Origin: PNNG01 sp046291695 | Lineage (GTDB): Bacteria > Bacteroidota > Bacteroidia > UBA7662 | DNA length: 64,000 bases | Direction of reading: 5' to 3' | NCBI GenBank assembly: GCA_046291695.1 | Contig: JBKBSO010000001.1 | Span: 124,001-188,000, forward strand | Shown: one piece after another, positions 42,019 to 50,884 of the stretch | Position numbering within the stretch: the stretch's first letter is position 1 | How the letters are laid out: each line of letters starts with the position of its first letter | Position numbers and translations under genes: made by a program | The notes under the pieces: generated by a model | Told to the model about the DNA's origin: nothing | Seen by the model: the letters and a program-made list of their open reading frames with translations, nothing else | Database searches by the model: none

Positions 42019-42411
42019 TTATTCAGGATCTGTGGCCAGAATCATTTTAATCTTAAGCTTGTTGGCCATACCCATGACCTTGACAACCTCTTCAATGGGT
42101 ACCGATTTTTCGGCATTTAATACTACGGTAGCCTCTTCATCTCCACTCACTGAACTTACAAGTCTTCCTTCTAATTCTGTGATGCTTACTTTGTCTTTGT
42201 TAAAGTAAAAATTAAGGTCTTTGTCGATGCTCACCGATACCGATTGGGTAGCCAGTGTACGCCCTGAGCTTTTGGGCAACAAGAGCTTTAGTGCATTAGG
42301 CGATACAAGGGTAGAAGTGAGCATAAAAAAGATGAGCAATAGGAATACGATGTCGGTCATCGACGACATGCTGAATTCAACCTTCCGGGTATTTCTGGTT
42401 TTTAGATTCAT
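42019..42411 (-). CDS. exbD: ExbD/TolR-family biopolymer transporter
   Basis: A 130-residue inner-membrane protein with one helix (about residues 17-36: MTDIVFLLLIFFMLTSTLV) that contains the functionally required aspartate D20 (SMTDIVF). The periplasmic domain follows with ATQSVSVSIDKDLNFYFN and VPIEEVVKVMGMANKL. With ExbB it forms the proton-driven motor for the TonB protein. Overlaps the exbB stop by one base. Confidence 0.93.
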   Translation of the reverse strand: MNLKTRNTRKVEFSMSSMTDIVFLLLIFFMLTSTLVSPNALKLLLPKSSGRTLATQSVSVSIDKDLNFYFNKDKVSITELEGRLVSSVSGDEEATVVLNAEKSVPIEEVVKVMGMANKLKIKMILATDPE

Positions 42412-43100
42412 TACTTGGCGGGTTCCTGTAAGAGGTCTAAGAATTCAACGGAGCGGGCTTCGAGGGAGTGCACCACCTTATCGATCATGCTCACCAGCAG
42501 GTTGTAACCGATATAGGCAATGATACCCACAACCAAGCCCGCAGCCGTGGTTAACATGGCCTCATAAATACCCCCTGAAAGCAAGGCAGGGTCGATGTTA
42601 TTGCCGGCTTTCGACATGTTGTAGAAGGCCCGTATCATGCCGGTAACCGTACCCAAGAAGCCGATCATAGGCGCGGCACCGGCGATTGTAGCCAGGGTAC
42701 CCATGTTTTTTTCCAGCTTACCAACTTCGATTTTACCAACGTTTTCTACGGCTGTTTCAATGTCTTTAAGCGGGCGGCCAATACGCATAACGCCTTTGGC
42801 GAGCATACGAGCCAGCGGATGATCGGTTTTGTTACAAAGATCTTGAGCCGAATGAATATTGCCACTGGCCACAAAATCTTTCACCATATTCATAAAGTTC
42901 GGGTCTTCGCGACGTGCCTTTCGGATGGTGCCATAGCGTTCAACGAAGATGTAAACGGCCATAATCGATAAAATGAAGAGGGGCACCATAAAAAATCCAC
43001 CTTTGAGCACCATATCAAAAATGCTTAGGCGTTCTTCGGTTGGCATTGCAGCAAGTTCTGCTGAAGCGAGGTTTTCAGTAATCTGAAGTAAAAGTGACAT
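42411..43100 (-). CDS. exbB: MotA/TolQ/ExbB proton channel protein
   Basis: A membrane protein of 229 residues from ATG 43100. Three helices: about 36-56 (FFMVPLFILSIMAVYIFVERY), about 125-150 (ATIAGAAPMIGFLGTVTGMIRAF) and about 175-200 (AMLTTAAGLVVGIIAYIGYNLL). The conserved GFLGTVTGMI motif and the TT...GL...P-type third helix are present. It is first in the operon and has the best promoter match of the window upstream. The frame extends 20 residues beyond, but without an ATG. Confidence 0.93.
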   Translation of the reverse strand: MSLLLQITENLASAELAAMPTEERLSIFDMVLKGGFFMVPLFILSIMAVYIFVERYGTIRKARREDPNFMNMVKDFVASGNIHSAQDLCNKTDHPLARMLAKGVMRIGRPLKDIETAVENVGKIEVGKLEKNMGTLATIAGAAPMIGFLGTVTGMIRAFYNMSKAGNNIDPALLSGGIYEAMLTTAAGLVVGIIAYIGYNLLVSMIDKVVHSLEARSVEFLDLLQEPAK

Positions 43101-43157
43101 GCTTGTTATAAGAATTAGCTTTAAAACGCAATTGAGGTAAACTTCGTGTAATAAAGG

Positions 43158-43187
43158 CAAAATTACAATTGTGCGGTGTACTGCAAA
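43158..43187 (-). promoter_or_regulatory. Predicted promoter of the exbB-exbD-tonB operon
   Basis: Minus strand: TTTG (43184-43187), 18-bp spacer, TAATTTTG (43158-43165), both boxes exact. It leaves a leader of about 50 nt before exbB. Confidence 0.65.
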
Positions 43188-43377
43188 GAAGTGTGGATTA
43201 TTAATTACAGAATGTTGAAAGTTTAAAATTCATTATTTTGCTGATATTCAGGGCTTTGGTTAAAATGCGGCAAAAAACTTAAAAATGACAGCTTTCTTAC
43301 TGAGATCTATCCTCAGAAATTGCCCCCTTTTGCGTATTTTCGGGCGGTAAAAAAAATTGCTATAAATTTATTCCAGC

Positions 43378-45873
43378 ATGGCTGAAGGAGAAAAAATTAT
43401 TCCCATTAACATTGAAGATGAAATGAAAGCCGCCTACATCGATTATTCGATGTCGGTAATCGTTTCCCGCGCCCTGCCGGATGTACGCGATGGTTTGAAG
43501 CCTGTACATCGACGCGTACTTCACGGCATGAACGAATTGGGCGTTAATTACAATAAGCCGTATAAAAAATCGGCCAGAATTGTGGGTGAGGTGCTTGGTA
43601 AGTTCCACCCGCATGGTGATAGTTCGGTGTATGACACCATGGTACGAATGGCACAAGACTGGAGTATGCGCTATCCTTTGGTAGATGGGCAAGGTAACTT
43701 CGGTTCGGTGGATGGTGATAGTCCAGCCGCCATGCGTTATACCGAAGCTCGTCTGACCCGACTTGCTGAGGAAATGCTGAATGATATTGACAAGGAGACC
43801 GTTGATTTTCAGCTGAACTTCGACGATTCTCTAGAAGAGCCTACCGTACTTCCCAGCAAATTCCCGAATTTACTAATGAACGGCTCTGCCGGTATTGCCG
43901 TAGGTATGGCAACCAATATGGCGCCCCACAATCTGCGTGAGGTAGTTGATGGCATACAAGCTTATATAGATAACCGCGACATTAGCTGCGAGGAGCTCAT
44001 CAATTTTGTGAAAGCCCCTGATTTTCCAACTGGAGGTATAATTTACGGTTATGAGGGCGTGCGTGAAGCCTTATTGACTGGTAGAGGCCGGGTTGTATTG
44101 CGGGCAAAAACCAATATTGAGGTGCTTGATAATGGTCGCGAGCGCATCATTGTGCACGAAATTCCTTACCTGGTAAATAAGGCCGATATGTTACAGAAAA
44201 CGGCTGACCTGGTAAATGAGAAGAAAATTGACGGGATTAGCGATATCCGCGATGAATCGGATCGCGACGGCATGCGGATAGTGTACGAAATCAAGCGCGA
44301 TGCCATGGCCAGCGTGGTTCTGAATCATTTGTATAAATATACCAGCCTGCAAAGCACCTTTTCGGTGAACAACATTGCACTGGTAAAAGGCAGACCGATT
44401 GCGCTTAACCTTAAAGACCTCATCGTACACTTTGTAGATCACCGTCACGAAGTGGTGGTGCGCCGTACCCAATACGAATTGCGTGAGGCCGAGAAAAAAG
44501 CACACATCCTTGAGGGCTATCTGATTGCACTCGATCATTTAGATGAAGTCATCAATTTGATTCGAAATTCAGCCAATCCGGACGATGCAAAAGCTGGCCT
44601 CATCGAAAAGTTTGGTTTAAGTGAAATTCAGGCCAAGGCGATACTTGAATTGCGACTTCAGCGCCTTACCGGCATGGAACGCGATAAGATAAAAAAGGAG
44701 TATGCCGAAATCATGGAGTTAATCAGCCGCTTACAGGCTATTTTGGCCGATGAAGGATTGCGCATGCAAATCATAAAGGATGAGCTGAGCGAAATCCGTG
44801 AGCGTTATGGCGACGAACGTCGTTCGACCATTGAATATGCAGCAGGTGATTTCCGGATGGAAGACATGATTGCCGACGAAGAGGTGGTGATTACCATTTC
44901 TCATTTGGGCTACATGAAACGTACGGTACTTTCTGAATATAAAGTACAAAATCGTGGGGGCCGTGGGGTTCAGGGAGGAGCCACACGCGACGAAGATTTC
45001 ATTGAGCATATTTTTGTTGCCAGCACACATAACTATATGCTCTTTTTTACCGAGCAAGGACGTTGTTTCTGGCTGAAAGTATATGAAATTCCAGAAGGCG
45101 GGAAAAACACTAAAGGAAGGGCGGTTCAAAACCTCATTGCCATTCCTCCCGACGATAAGATTCGCGCTTATATAGCAGTAAAAAATCTTACTGACGAAGC
45201 CTACATCAATAATACTTTTATTATGTTCTGTACTAAGCAGGGGGTAATCAAGAAGACAAGTCTGGAAGCTTACAGCCGGCCACGTGTCAATGGTATTAAT
45301 GCCATCAACATCAATGAAGGGGACCAGCTGCTCGAAGCCAGGCTCACCACCGGCAATTCAGAAGTGCTGCTTGCTGTGAAATCGGGTCGGGCCATTCGTT
45401 TCCCTGAGGCCAAAGTTAGGGGAATGGGGCGAAATTCTACGGGGGTACGCGGTATCACCCTTGATAACGAAACCGACGAGGTAGTTGGCATGGTATGTGT
45501 TGATAACCGAGAGACGACCATACTGGTTGTTTCGGAAACCGGATATGGCAAGCGATCGGAATTAGATGAATACCGAATTACCAACCGGGGAGGAAAGGGC
45601 GTAAGAACACTGAACGTTACCGAAAAAACCGGAAAGCTGGTAGGCATACTGGATGTAACCGACGAAGACGATTTGATGATTATCAACCAGCGTGGGGTAA
45701 CCATACGGATGGGTATTTCAGATTTACGCGTGATGGGACGTGCCACACAAGGAGTTCGGTTGATTAAACTCAAAGAAGGGGAGTCGATTGCCTCCATTAC
45801 CCGGGTTAAACGTGTAGATGAAATAGAAAATGAAAATCCAGAAGCAGGTGCTGATGGTATCACGGAAGAATAA
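43378..45873 (+). CDS. gyrA: DNA gyrase subunit A
   Basis: An 831-residue type IIA topoisomerase subunit. The N-terminal part has IDYSMSVIVSRALPDVRDGLKPVHRR and the catalytic tyrosine Y121 in AAMRYTEARL. The quinolone region reads GDSSVYDTMVRMAQ, with Ser and Asp at the usual sensitive positions. The C-terminal beta-pinwheel begins near 490; the position of the GyrA box carries Q524-NRGGRG-G530 rather than QRRGGKG, and later blades have NRGGKG. Upstream 277 bp contains a near-match -7 box TATTTTCG (43335-43342) and a small CTGAG/CTCAG hairpin; I see no gene or RNA in it. A TPR gene follows by 25 bp. Confidence 0.96.
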   Translation: MAEGEKIIPINIEDEMKAAYIDYSMSVIVSRALPDVRDGLKPVHRRVLHGMNELGVNYNKPYKKSARIVGEVLGKFHPHGDSSVYDTMVRMAQDWSMRYPLVDGQGNFGSVDGDSPAAMRYTEARLTRLAEEMLNDIDKETVDFQLNFDDSLEEPTVLPSKFPNLLMNGSAGIAVGMATNMAPHNLREVVDGIQAYIDNRDISCEELINFVKAPDFPTGGIIYGYEGVREALLTGRGRVVLRAKTNIEVLDNGRERIIVHEIPYLVNKADMLQKTADLVNEKKIDGISDIRDESDRDGMRIVYEIKRDAMASVVLNHLYKYTSLQSTFSVNNIALVKGRPIALNLKDLIVHFVDHRHEVVVRRTQYELREAEKKAHILEGYLIALDHLDEVINLIRNSANPDDAKAGLIEKFGLSEIQAKAILELRLQRLTGMERDKIKKEYAEIMELISRLQAILADEGLRMQIIKDELSEIRERYGDERRSTIEYAAGDFRMEDMIADEEVVITISHLGYMKRTVLSEYKVQNRGGRGVQGGATRDEDFIEHIFVASTHNYMLFFTEQGRCFWLKVYEIPEGGKNTKGRAVQNLIAIPPDDKIRAYIAVKNLTDEAYINNTFIMFCTKQGVIKKTSLEAYSRPRVNGINAININEGDQLLEARLTTGNSEVLLAVKSGRAIRFPEAKVRGMGRNSTGVRGITLDNETDEVVGMVCVDNRETTILVVSETGYGKRSELDEYRITNRGGKGVRTLNVTEKTGKLVGILDVTDEDDLMIINQRGVTIRMGISDLRVMGRATQGVRLIKLKEGESIASITRVKRVDEIENENPEAGADGITEE

Positions 45874-45898
45874 AATGAAAACAATCAATAAATAAGTC

Positions 45899-47029
45899 AT
45901 GAAAAAGATTCTGTTAAGCCTTGTCCTTATCGCAAGTACGCTTAGTCTTTTTGCGCAAAATCAAAAAGTACAAAGCGCTATTCTGTACAACCGTCATGGA
46001 GAGCTCGACAAGGCCAGGCTGGCCATCGACGATGCGGTAAAACACCCTAAAACCATTGAATCGCCAAAAGCCTGGTACCACCGGGGTGAGGTGTATCTGG
46101 CCATCTTTGGTAGCGAAGAGTATGCCTCTCTTGCCGACGACCCGCTTGCTGTAGCCTTGGAGAGTTATGTGCGCAGCATAGAGTTGGATACTAAAAACGA
46201 TTTCAGCGACGATTCGAAGCGCAAGGTGCTTTCGGCCCAAGCCACCATATACAATCGGGGTGTGGAGCGATATATGGCCAAAGATTTTTCCAAGGCGCTG
46301 GGTGACTTTGAAATGTTGTTGGTATTTCAGCCCGAAGATACTTCCATCCTTTTTAATGCTGCTTTAGCCGCCGAAAAACTCGAAGACAACAAAAAAGCGG
46401 CTAAATATTTTAATGCCCTTTTAGATGCTGATTATAAAAAGCCTGCCATTTATCAGACCTTGGCACAAATGGCTAAGGCTGAAAAGGATACGGCCAAGGC
46501 ACTTGTTTATCTAAGTGAAGGTCGTAAGCAGTTTCCCAATGAAGTAGGTTTGGTGATTGATGAATTGAATATTTATCTCTTGCAGAACCGTCAGCAAGAA
46601 GTGATCACCAACCTGAATGAGGCGCTTAAGCTCGATCCAACCAATGCTACCTTATATTTTGCATTAGGTTCGGCGTACGACCAGATGAAGGATAAAGAAC
46701 AAGCAGCGGCTAATTATCAAAAGGCCATCGAAAATAAGCCTACCTATTTTGATGCTTATTACAACTTGGGTGCCATGTATTTTAACGATGCTGCGGAATT
46801 GGTAAATGAAGCCAATAAAATCCCGTTCAACCAGCAAAAGAAGTACGAAGAAGCCATTAAGAAAGTAAAGGCGGCTTTTGAAAAGGCACAACCTTACTTG
46901 GAGAAGGCGCACGAAATCGACCCGGAGGATGCCAACACCATGGCTTCGTTGCAACAGTTGTATGCTCAATTGAAGATGAACGACAAGGCGATGGAAATGA
47001 AAAACAAGCGTGAAGCGCTGAAGAAGTAA
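45899..47029 (+). CDS. Exported TPR-repeat protein
   Basis: A 376-residue protein with signal peptide (MKKILLSLVLIASTLSLFAQ, cleaved after Q20 or the A before it) and at least five tetratricopeptide repeats, e.g. DFSKALGDFEMLLVFQPEDTS, NATLYFALGSAYDQMKDKEQ, ANYQKAIENKPTYFDAYYNL and PYLEKAHEIDPEDAN. It should be a periplasmic scaffold for protein contacts. It lies 25 bp after gyrA and is likely co-transcribed; a terminator follows. Partner unknown. Confidence 0.87.
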   Translation: MKKILLSLVLIASTLSLFAQNQKVQSAILYNRHGELDKARLAIDDAVKHPKTIESPKAWYHRGEVYLAIFGSEEYASLADDPLAVALESYVRSIELDTKNDFSDDSKRKVLSAQATIYNRGVERYMAKDFSKALGDFEMLLVFQPEDTSILFNAALAAEKLEDNKKAAKYFNALLDADYKKPAIYQTLAQMAKAEKDTAKALVYLSEGRKQFPNEVGLVIDELNIYLLQNRQQEVITNLNEALKLDPTNATLYFALGSAYDQMKDKEQAAANYQKAIENKPTYFDAYYNLGAMYFNDAAELVNEANKIPFNQQKKYEEAIKKVKAAFEKAQPYLEKAHEIDPEDANTMASLQQLYAQLKMNDKAMEMKNKREALKK

Positions 47030-47048
47030 GCATAAGTTCGGATATTTG

Positions 47049-47079
47049 AGCTGCCCATATTTCGGGCAGCTTTTTTTTT
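47049..47079 (+). terminator. Rho-independent terminator after the TPR gene
   Basis: AGCTGCCC (47049-47056), 7-nt loop, GGGCAGCT (47064-47071), then a run of T to 47079. The near-consensus -7 box GATATTTG (47041-47048) directly precedes the stem, and the next ATG is only 6 bp after the T-run. Confidence 0.82.
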
Positions 47080-47085
47080 ACCCTC

Positions 47086-48444
47086 ATGCCATTACCTGAA
47101 TCATTTGTAAGCCGATTATATCGTGAATGGCCTCAATACGCTGAACAAATCGTAAAGGCGATAGAGGAAGGGGATGCAGCAACAAGTGTCCGCTATAATG
47201 GCGCTGATGAAGAACGGAAATTATTGCCAGAAGCAGGTTTGGTGCAATGGAGTCGTGGAGCAATCTACCTCAGTGAAAGGCCTTCATTTACCCTTGACCC
47301 GGCTTTTCATGCAGGTAATTATTATGTACAGGAAGCCTCTTCGATGCTTTACGATGCGGTATTGCAAAAACTACCCGCCGCAAAATGCGCTTTGGATTTA
47401 TGTGCAGCCCCCGGAGGCAAATCGCTTATTTTGGCCGATCATTTGAGAACGGATGGTTTTTTGCTTAGTAATGAATACATACCTAAGCGGGCAGAGGTAC
47501 TGCTCGAAAATCTGAATAAGTGGGGAAATAGCCGGATAATGCTGAGCAATGCAAGCAGTGCAGAGTTACTGGCCACTGGTTTACAGTTCGACCTGATTGC
47601 TGTAGATGCCCCTTGTAGCGGTGAGGGTATGTTTCGTAAAGACCGTGAAGCGGTAAGGTTGTGGCATGAAGACCTGCCGCAACATTGCCGGAATATGCAA
47701 GATGATATTTTAAACGCGGCTTTGCCCATGCTTGAAGCAGGCGGACACCTTATTTATAGCACTTGTACCTTTGGTTATCTCGAAAACGAAGCCATATACC
47801 TCCGTTTGGTGCAGCAAGGCCTGGAAGCCGTACAACTCGATTTTCCGGAGGAATGGGGCCTAATTGATGCACATGTGCAGTATCCCGACATCCGCAAAGG
47901 AACTGCATATCATGCCTTTCCGGGCTACACCCGTGGCGAAGGCTTTTTTGTGTGCGCCTTTCAAAAAAAGTCAACACCTGGCCAAATTCCATCAACAGCA
48001 AACTCAGCTTACCTAGTTCCAGAGGAAATTCAGCTCGAAGGATTGGTTACTAGCAGCCCACTAGGTTGTTACAAGTTTAAAAATCAACTGTTTACAGCTA
48101 CACAATCCCAAGCAGCAACAGCTATGCATGTTGTAAAGCATTTAAAAATATTGCGTTTAGGAGGTGAAGTCGGTCAAGAAAAAGGTGGTCACTTTAGGGC
48201 GGCGCACGCCTTGGCCCTGAGTCGTGATGTGAAATTTGGAACGGAATACCTCGATTTGCCGCAAGCCCAGGCGCTTTGGTATTTAGCGCGTAAAGATTTC
48301 CAACCCAAAGCACGGCATCAGGGTTTGGTGAAAGTACGATGCGAAGGATTTGTATTAGGCTGGGGTATGTTTAATCAAAATAAATACATCAACCTGTTTC
48401 CAGCACAATATAAAATCAGGATGGATTTGCCTAAGCGGCAATAA
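47086..48444 (+). CDS. rRNA cytosine-C5 methyltransferase (RsmF/NOP2-Sun family)
   Basis: A 452-residue SAM-dependent RNA m5C methyltransferase. The core (about 85-305) has DLCAAPGGKS (SAM motif I), VDAPCSGEGMFRKD with the first cysteine, and YSTCTFGYLENE with the catalytic TC motif. The C-terminal part (about 330-452) includes the PUA-like RsmF_methylt tail with YLDLPQAQALWYLARKDF. It probably methylates 16S rRNA in the manner of RsmF (YebU). Its last 14 bp overlap the 3' end of the convergent coaE gene. Confidence 0.88.
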   Translation: MPLPESFVSRLYREWPQYAEQIVKAIEEGDAATSVRYNGADEERKLLPEAGLVQWSRGAIYLSERPSFTLDPAFHAGNYYVQEASSMLYDAVLQKLPAAKCALDLCAAPGGKSLILADHLRTDGFLLSNEYIPKRAEVLLENLNKWGNSRIMLSNASSAELLATGLQFDLIAVDAPCSGEGMFRKDREAVRLWHEDLPQHCRNMQDDILNAALPMLEAGGHLIYSTCTFGYLENEAIYLRLVQQGLEAVQLDFPEEWGLIDAHVQYPDIRKGTAYHAFPGYTRGEGFFVCAFQKKSTPGQIPSTANSAYLVPEEIQLEGLVTSSPLGCYKFKNQLFTATQSQAATAMHVVKHLKILRLGGEVGQEKGGHFRAAHALALSRDVKFGTEYLDLPQAQALWYLARKDFQPKARHQGLVKVRCEGFVLGWGMFNQNKYINLFPAQYKIRMDLPKRQ

Positions 48445-49018
48445 ACAACTGCCAGTGAATGTCTAATACCTGCTTTATCAAAGAGCAGGAGCCATCGTTG
48501 AGGATGATGAAATCGGCAAGTTTTAATTTTTCGCTTTCGGGGAATTGCTTCGCCATACGCGCAAGAATTTCATCGTCCGACCAGCCATTTCTCGATTTTA
48601 CACGTTCGATTCGAAGCTGCTCTGGTGCACTTACCACAATGAGTTTGTCGAGCTGCTTATGGCTGCCTGACTCTATGAGTAAAGCAGCTTCGCGAAGTGT
48701 GTAAGGAGCAGTTTGGGCCTGGTGCCAAGCTCGGGCATGACGAGCAACTGCAGGGTGGACCAGGGCATTCAACTCTTTTAACAGCCGTGCATCTTGAAAA
48801 ACCTGCCCTGCGAGATATTCAGTATTCAGTGACCCATCCCTGCGATAGCTTGATGGTCCGAGCAATGCTTTAATCTGGACCATCAATACATCATCGGAAG
48901 ACATTAGCTTACGGGCTTCGGTATCGGCATCATATACCGGAATACCCAAAAAGTTAAATATGCGACAGACGGTAGATTTACCACTGCCCATATTCCCCGT
49001 TATGCCTACTTGCCACAT
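48431..49018 (-). CDS. coaE: dephospho-CoA kinase
   Basis: CoaE phosphorylates dephospho-CoA in the last step of CoA synthesis. From ATG 49018 (195 residues) it starts MWQVGITGNMGSGKST (P-loop residues 8-16) and continues IPVYDADTEARKLM, LNALVHPAVARHAR and VSAPEQLRIERVKSRNGWSDDEILAR, all family marks. The frame runs 49 residues further upstream but that stretch crosses a terminator and is not conserved in kind. It is downstream of yajC, with the terminator between them, so it probably has its own promoter. Overlaps the methyltransferase gene tail-to-tail by 14 bp. Confidence 0.95.
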   Translation of the reverse strand: MWQVGITGNMGSGKSTVCRIFNFLGIPVYDADTEARKLMSSDDVLMVQIKALLGPSSYRRDGSLNTEYLAGQVFQDARLLKELNALVHPAVARHARAWHQAQTAPYTLREAALLIESGSHKQLDKLIVVSAPEQLRIERVKSRNGWSDDEILARMAKQFPESEKLKLADFIILNDGSCSLIKQVLDIHWQLFIAA

Positions 49019-49055
49019 ACTGCGATGATACGAACTGTAAGGGGGAAACGCAACA

Positions 49056-49090
49056 AAAAAGCCGACATCCTGATTGAATGTCGGCTTTTT
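49056..49090. terminator. Bidirectional terminator between yajC and coaE
   Basis: AAAAAGCCGACAT (49056-49068), 9-nt loop, ATGTCGGCTTTTT (49078-49090). On the minus strand it ends the nusB-DUF1573-yajC transcript 13 bp after the yajC stop. Confidence 0.85.
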
Positions 49091-49103
49091 GTGAAGTGCA
49101 GCC

Positions 49104-49436
49104 TTATTGTTTCTCTTTAGGGTAAGCCACAGCTGTATTTTCGTGAGATATGGCTGAGCGTTCAATTTTGAGACGCACTTGGCCTTCTACTTCAATAATC
49201 ACGGTGGTTTCCTGGGTTTCTACAATTTTACCGTGCACACCACCGATGGTCACAATACGATCGCCCTTTTGAATAGCTTCACGGAATGCCTTTTGGTCTT
49301 TGGCCTTCTTGTTTTGTGGTCGAATCATAAAAAAGTAAATCACCCCAAAAATCAAAATCCATGGCAGGAGGCCTACAAGTGGGTTGCCGCCTTCAGCTCC
49401 AGCAGGTGGACCCATTAAAAAAATCATACTTTTCAT
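49104..49436 (-). CDS. yajC: preprotein translocase subunit YajC
   Basis: A 110-residue single-helix protein of the Sec holotranslocon. The helix (about 22-40, LLPWILIFGVIYFFMIRPQNKKAK) followed by the basic RPQ motif, then FREAIQKGDRIVTIGGVHGKIVE, is diagnostic. An N-terminal MIFLMGPPAGAEGGNP loop is typical for Bacteroidota. Located 3 bp after the DUF1573 gene. Confidence 0.94.
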   Translation of the reverse strand: MKSMIFLMGPPAGAEGGNPLVGLLPWILIFGVIYFFMIRPQNKKAKDQKAFREAIQKGDRIVTIGGVHGKIVETQETTVIIEVEGQVRLKIERSAISHENTAVAYPKEKQ

Positions 49437-49439
49437 AAA

Positions 49440-49904
49440 TTATCTTTCGTTTACTTCTGCTTTAATGCGCAATACCGTGGTATTGGGGATGGCATTGGTT
49501 ACTAACGTAACTTGTTTTTCCTGAATACCTGCACGACCTTCACTGTTAAACTGTACTTTGATAAAACCCGTTTCACCCGGTTTCAAAGGGGCCTGTGGAT
49601 ATTCTGGTACGGTGCAACCACATGAACCACTGGCCGTTTGAATAATAAGGTCGCCTTTTCCTGTGTTTTTAAATCTAAATGAAAAAGTTACTTTTTCGCC
49701 CTCTTGTATCTGCCCGAAATCATGAAAGTCCTTATCAAAGGTAATTTCCGGTAATTTATTGGTTTTACTGCCTACTTTATCGGCCGACAAGGGGTTTTCG
49801 ATGGCTTTGGTAGTTACTGATCCATCCGAGTTATCGTTACATGCATACAAGCTCAGGGCTAATATCAAGCCTAGGCTCAAATTCAGTATTTTAGGCATTT
49901 TCAT
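49440..49904 (-). CDS. DUF1573 lipoprotein
   Basis: From ATG 49904 the protein has 154 residues: signal LSLGLILALSLYAC with lipobox cysteine (about C20), a short polar spacer, then a single Ig-like DUF1573 domain (ITFDKDFHDFGQIQEGEKVTFSF, SGSCGCTVPEYPQAPLKPGETG). The SGSCGCT motif is typical. Function unknown; the family is common in Bacteroidota and often located between nusB and yajC as here. Confidence 0.88.
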   Translation of the reverse strand: MKMPKILNLSLGLILALSLYACNDNSDGSVTTKAIENPLSADKVGSKTNKLPEITFDKDFHDFGQIQEGEKVTFSFRFKNTGKGDLIIQTASGSCGCTVPEYPQAPLKPGETGFIKVQFNSEGRAGIQEKQVTLVTNAIPNTTVLRIKAEVNER

Positions 49905-49927
49905 TCTTTTAAGTTTAAAATTACACA

Positions 49928-50875
49928 TTAGCCAATCAATCCTCGACCGCTTTTTTTGATTTCACCCTTTTCTACCAATTCTTTACTTAACGAATCGAGT
50001 ATCCCGTTGATAAAGTTAGAGCTTTTTGGGGTGCTATACGTTTTCGACAGTTCGAGGTATTCGTTCATGGTTACCTTCACGGGAATGGCAGTTTCTACCA
50101 TCATCTCTGCCAAGGCCAGTTTTAGAATTAGTACATCCATCATAGCAATGCGATCGACGTCCCAACCACGGGTTTTTTCCTGAATAAGGGCATCAAATTT
50201 TTCATTGCTCAGCACTACTTTCCTGAATATACCTTGTGCAAATTTCCAATCGCCCTCCCAATCGCGTGTGAGCTCAATGAGTCGGAATGCCCCTTTGTTT
50301 TTAAAAGCTTCTTTGATGGTTTTAACCACCGAAGCCGCTACGAGCGACTTATCCGACTCCCAGTACATGCTTTTTTCTTCAAAAAAGCCATCTACCACTT
50401 CACTTTTTGATACTACCTGTTTAAAAAGCACATTCATCATGTCCAAATCTTCGCGTTCCGACCGCTCAGGATTGCTGATATAGTCCTGATACTTCTCATG
50501 TTCGGCAAACTGCATGAACATCTTGCGTAAAAATTCCGGATCGAGGGTTTGTCCCTTGATTTTGTACTTTTTCAGGAAGCTCACATATTCATCGCAGCCA
50601 TTGAGGTAGGCTGCAAACACGTTTTCAGAGAATTTCCGATTGGCTTTTTCGCCTTTAATGGTGGCCAGCATCTTGCCGTCGCGTTCGTCGGCGAAAGTAT
50701 TGGTGTAGTGAATCAGATCGTCGAGCAGCTTGAGGGAAAGGATGTAAGCTTCGGTCATCTTATCGATGTTCCGAAGCAATTCCTTTTCGCCTAACTGTAA
50801 ATCGCGTGTTTCTGCCTGATAATAGGCGTATAGCGACTGCAGTATTTTAAGCCGCAGATGTCTTCTATTTAACAT
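49928..50875 (-). CDS. nusB: transcription antitermination protein NusB (long form)
   Basis: A 315-residue protein, more than twice the length of E. coli NusB. The N-terminus MLNRRHLRLKILQSLYAYYQAE and the C-terminal core (about 180-300: DWEGDWKFAQGIFRKVVLSNEKFDALIQEKTRGWDVDRIAMMDVLILKLALAEM, then PVKVTMNEYLELSKTY) are NusB. The middle adds helices found in Bacteroidota versions. NusB with NusE binds boxA RNA in rRNA antitermination. First of nusB-DUF1573-yajC; lies 9 bp after the leucine dehydrogenase gene. Confidence 0.9.
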   Translation of the reverse strand: MLNRRHLRLKILQSLYAYYQAETRDLQLGEKELLRNIDKMTEAYILSLKLLDDLIHYTNTFADERDGKMLATIKGEKANRKFSENVFAAYLNGCDEYVSFLKKYKIKGQTLDPEFLRKMFMQFAEHEKYQDYISNPERSEREDLDMMNVLFKQVVSKSEVVDGFFEEKSMYWESDKSLVAASVVKTIKEAFKNKGAFRLIELTRDWEGDWKFAQGIFRKVVLSNEKFDALIQEKTRGWDVDRIAMMDVLILKLALAEMMVETAIPVKVTMNEYLELSKTYSTPKSSNFINGILDSLSKELVEKGEIKKSGRGLIG

Positions 50876-50884
50876 GTATCAGTT

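Noticed and set aside
43101..43377. Possible small RNA in the exbB/gyrA spacer
   Set aside because: There are two promoter candidates for the flanking genes and short 4-5 bp stems, but no terminator-like structure that would define a separate RNA.
45270..45884. 204-residue open frame opposite the end of gyrA
   Set aside because: It lies wholly within the conserved gyrA C-terminal domain, is Ser/Pro/Thr-rich, and has no start region or domain of its own.
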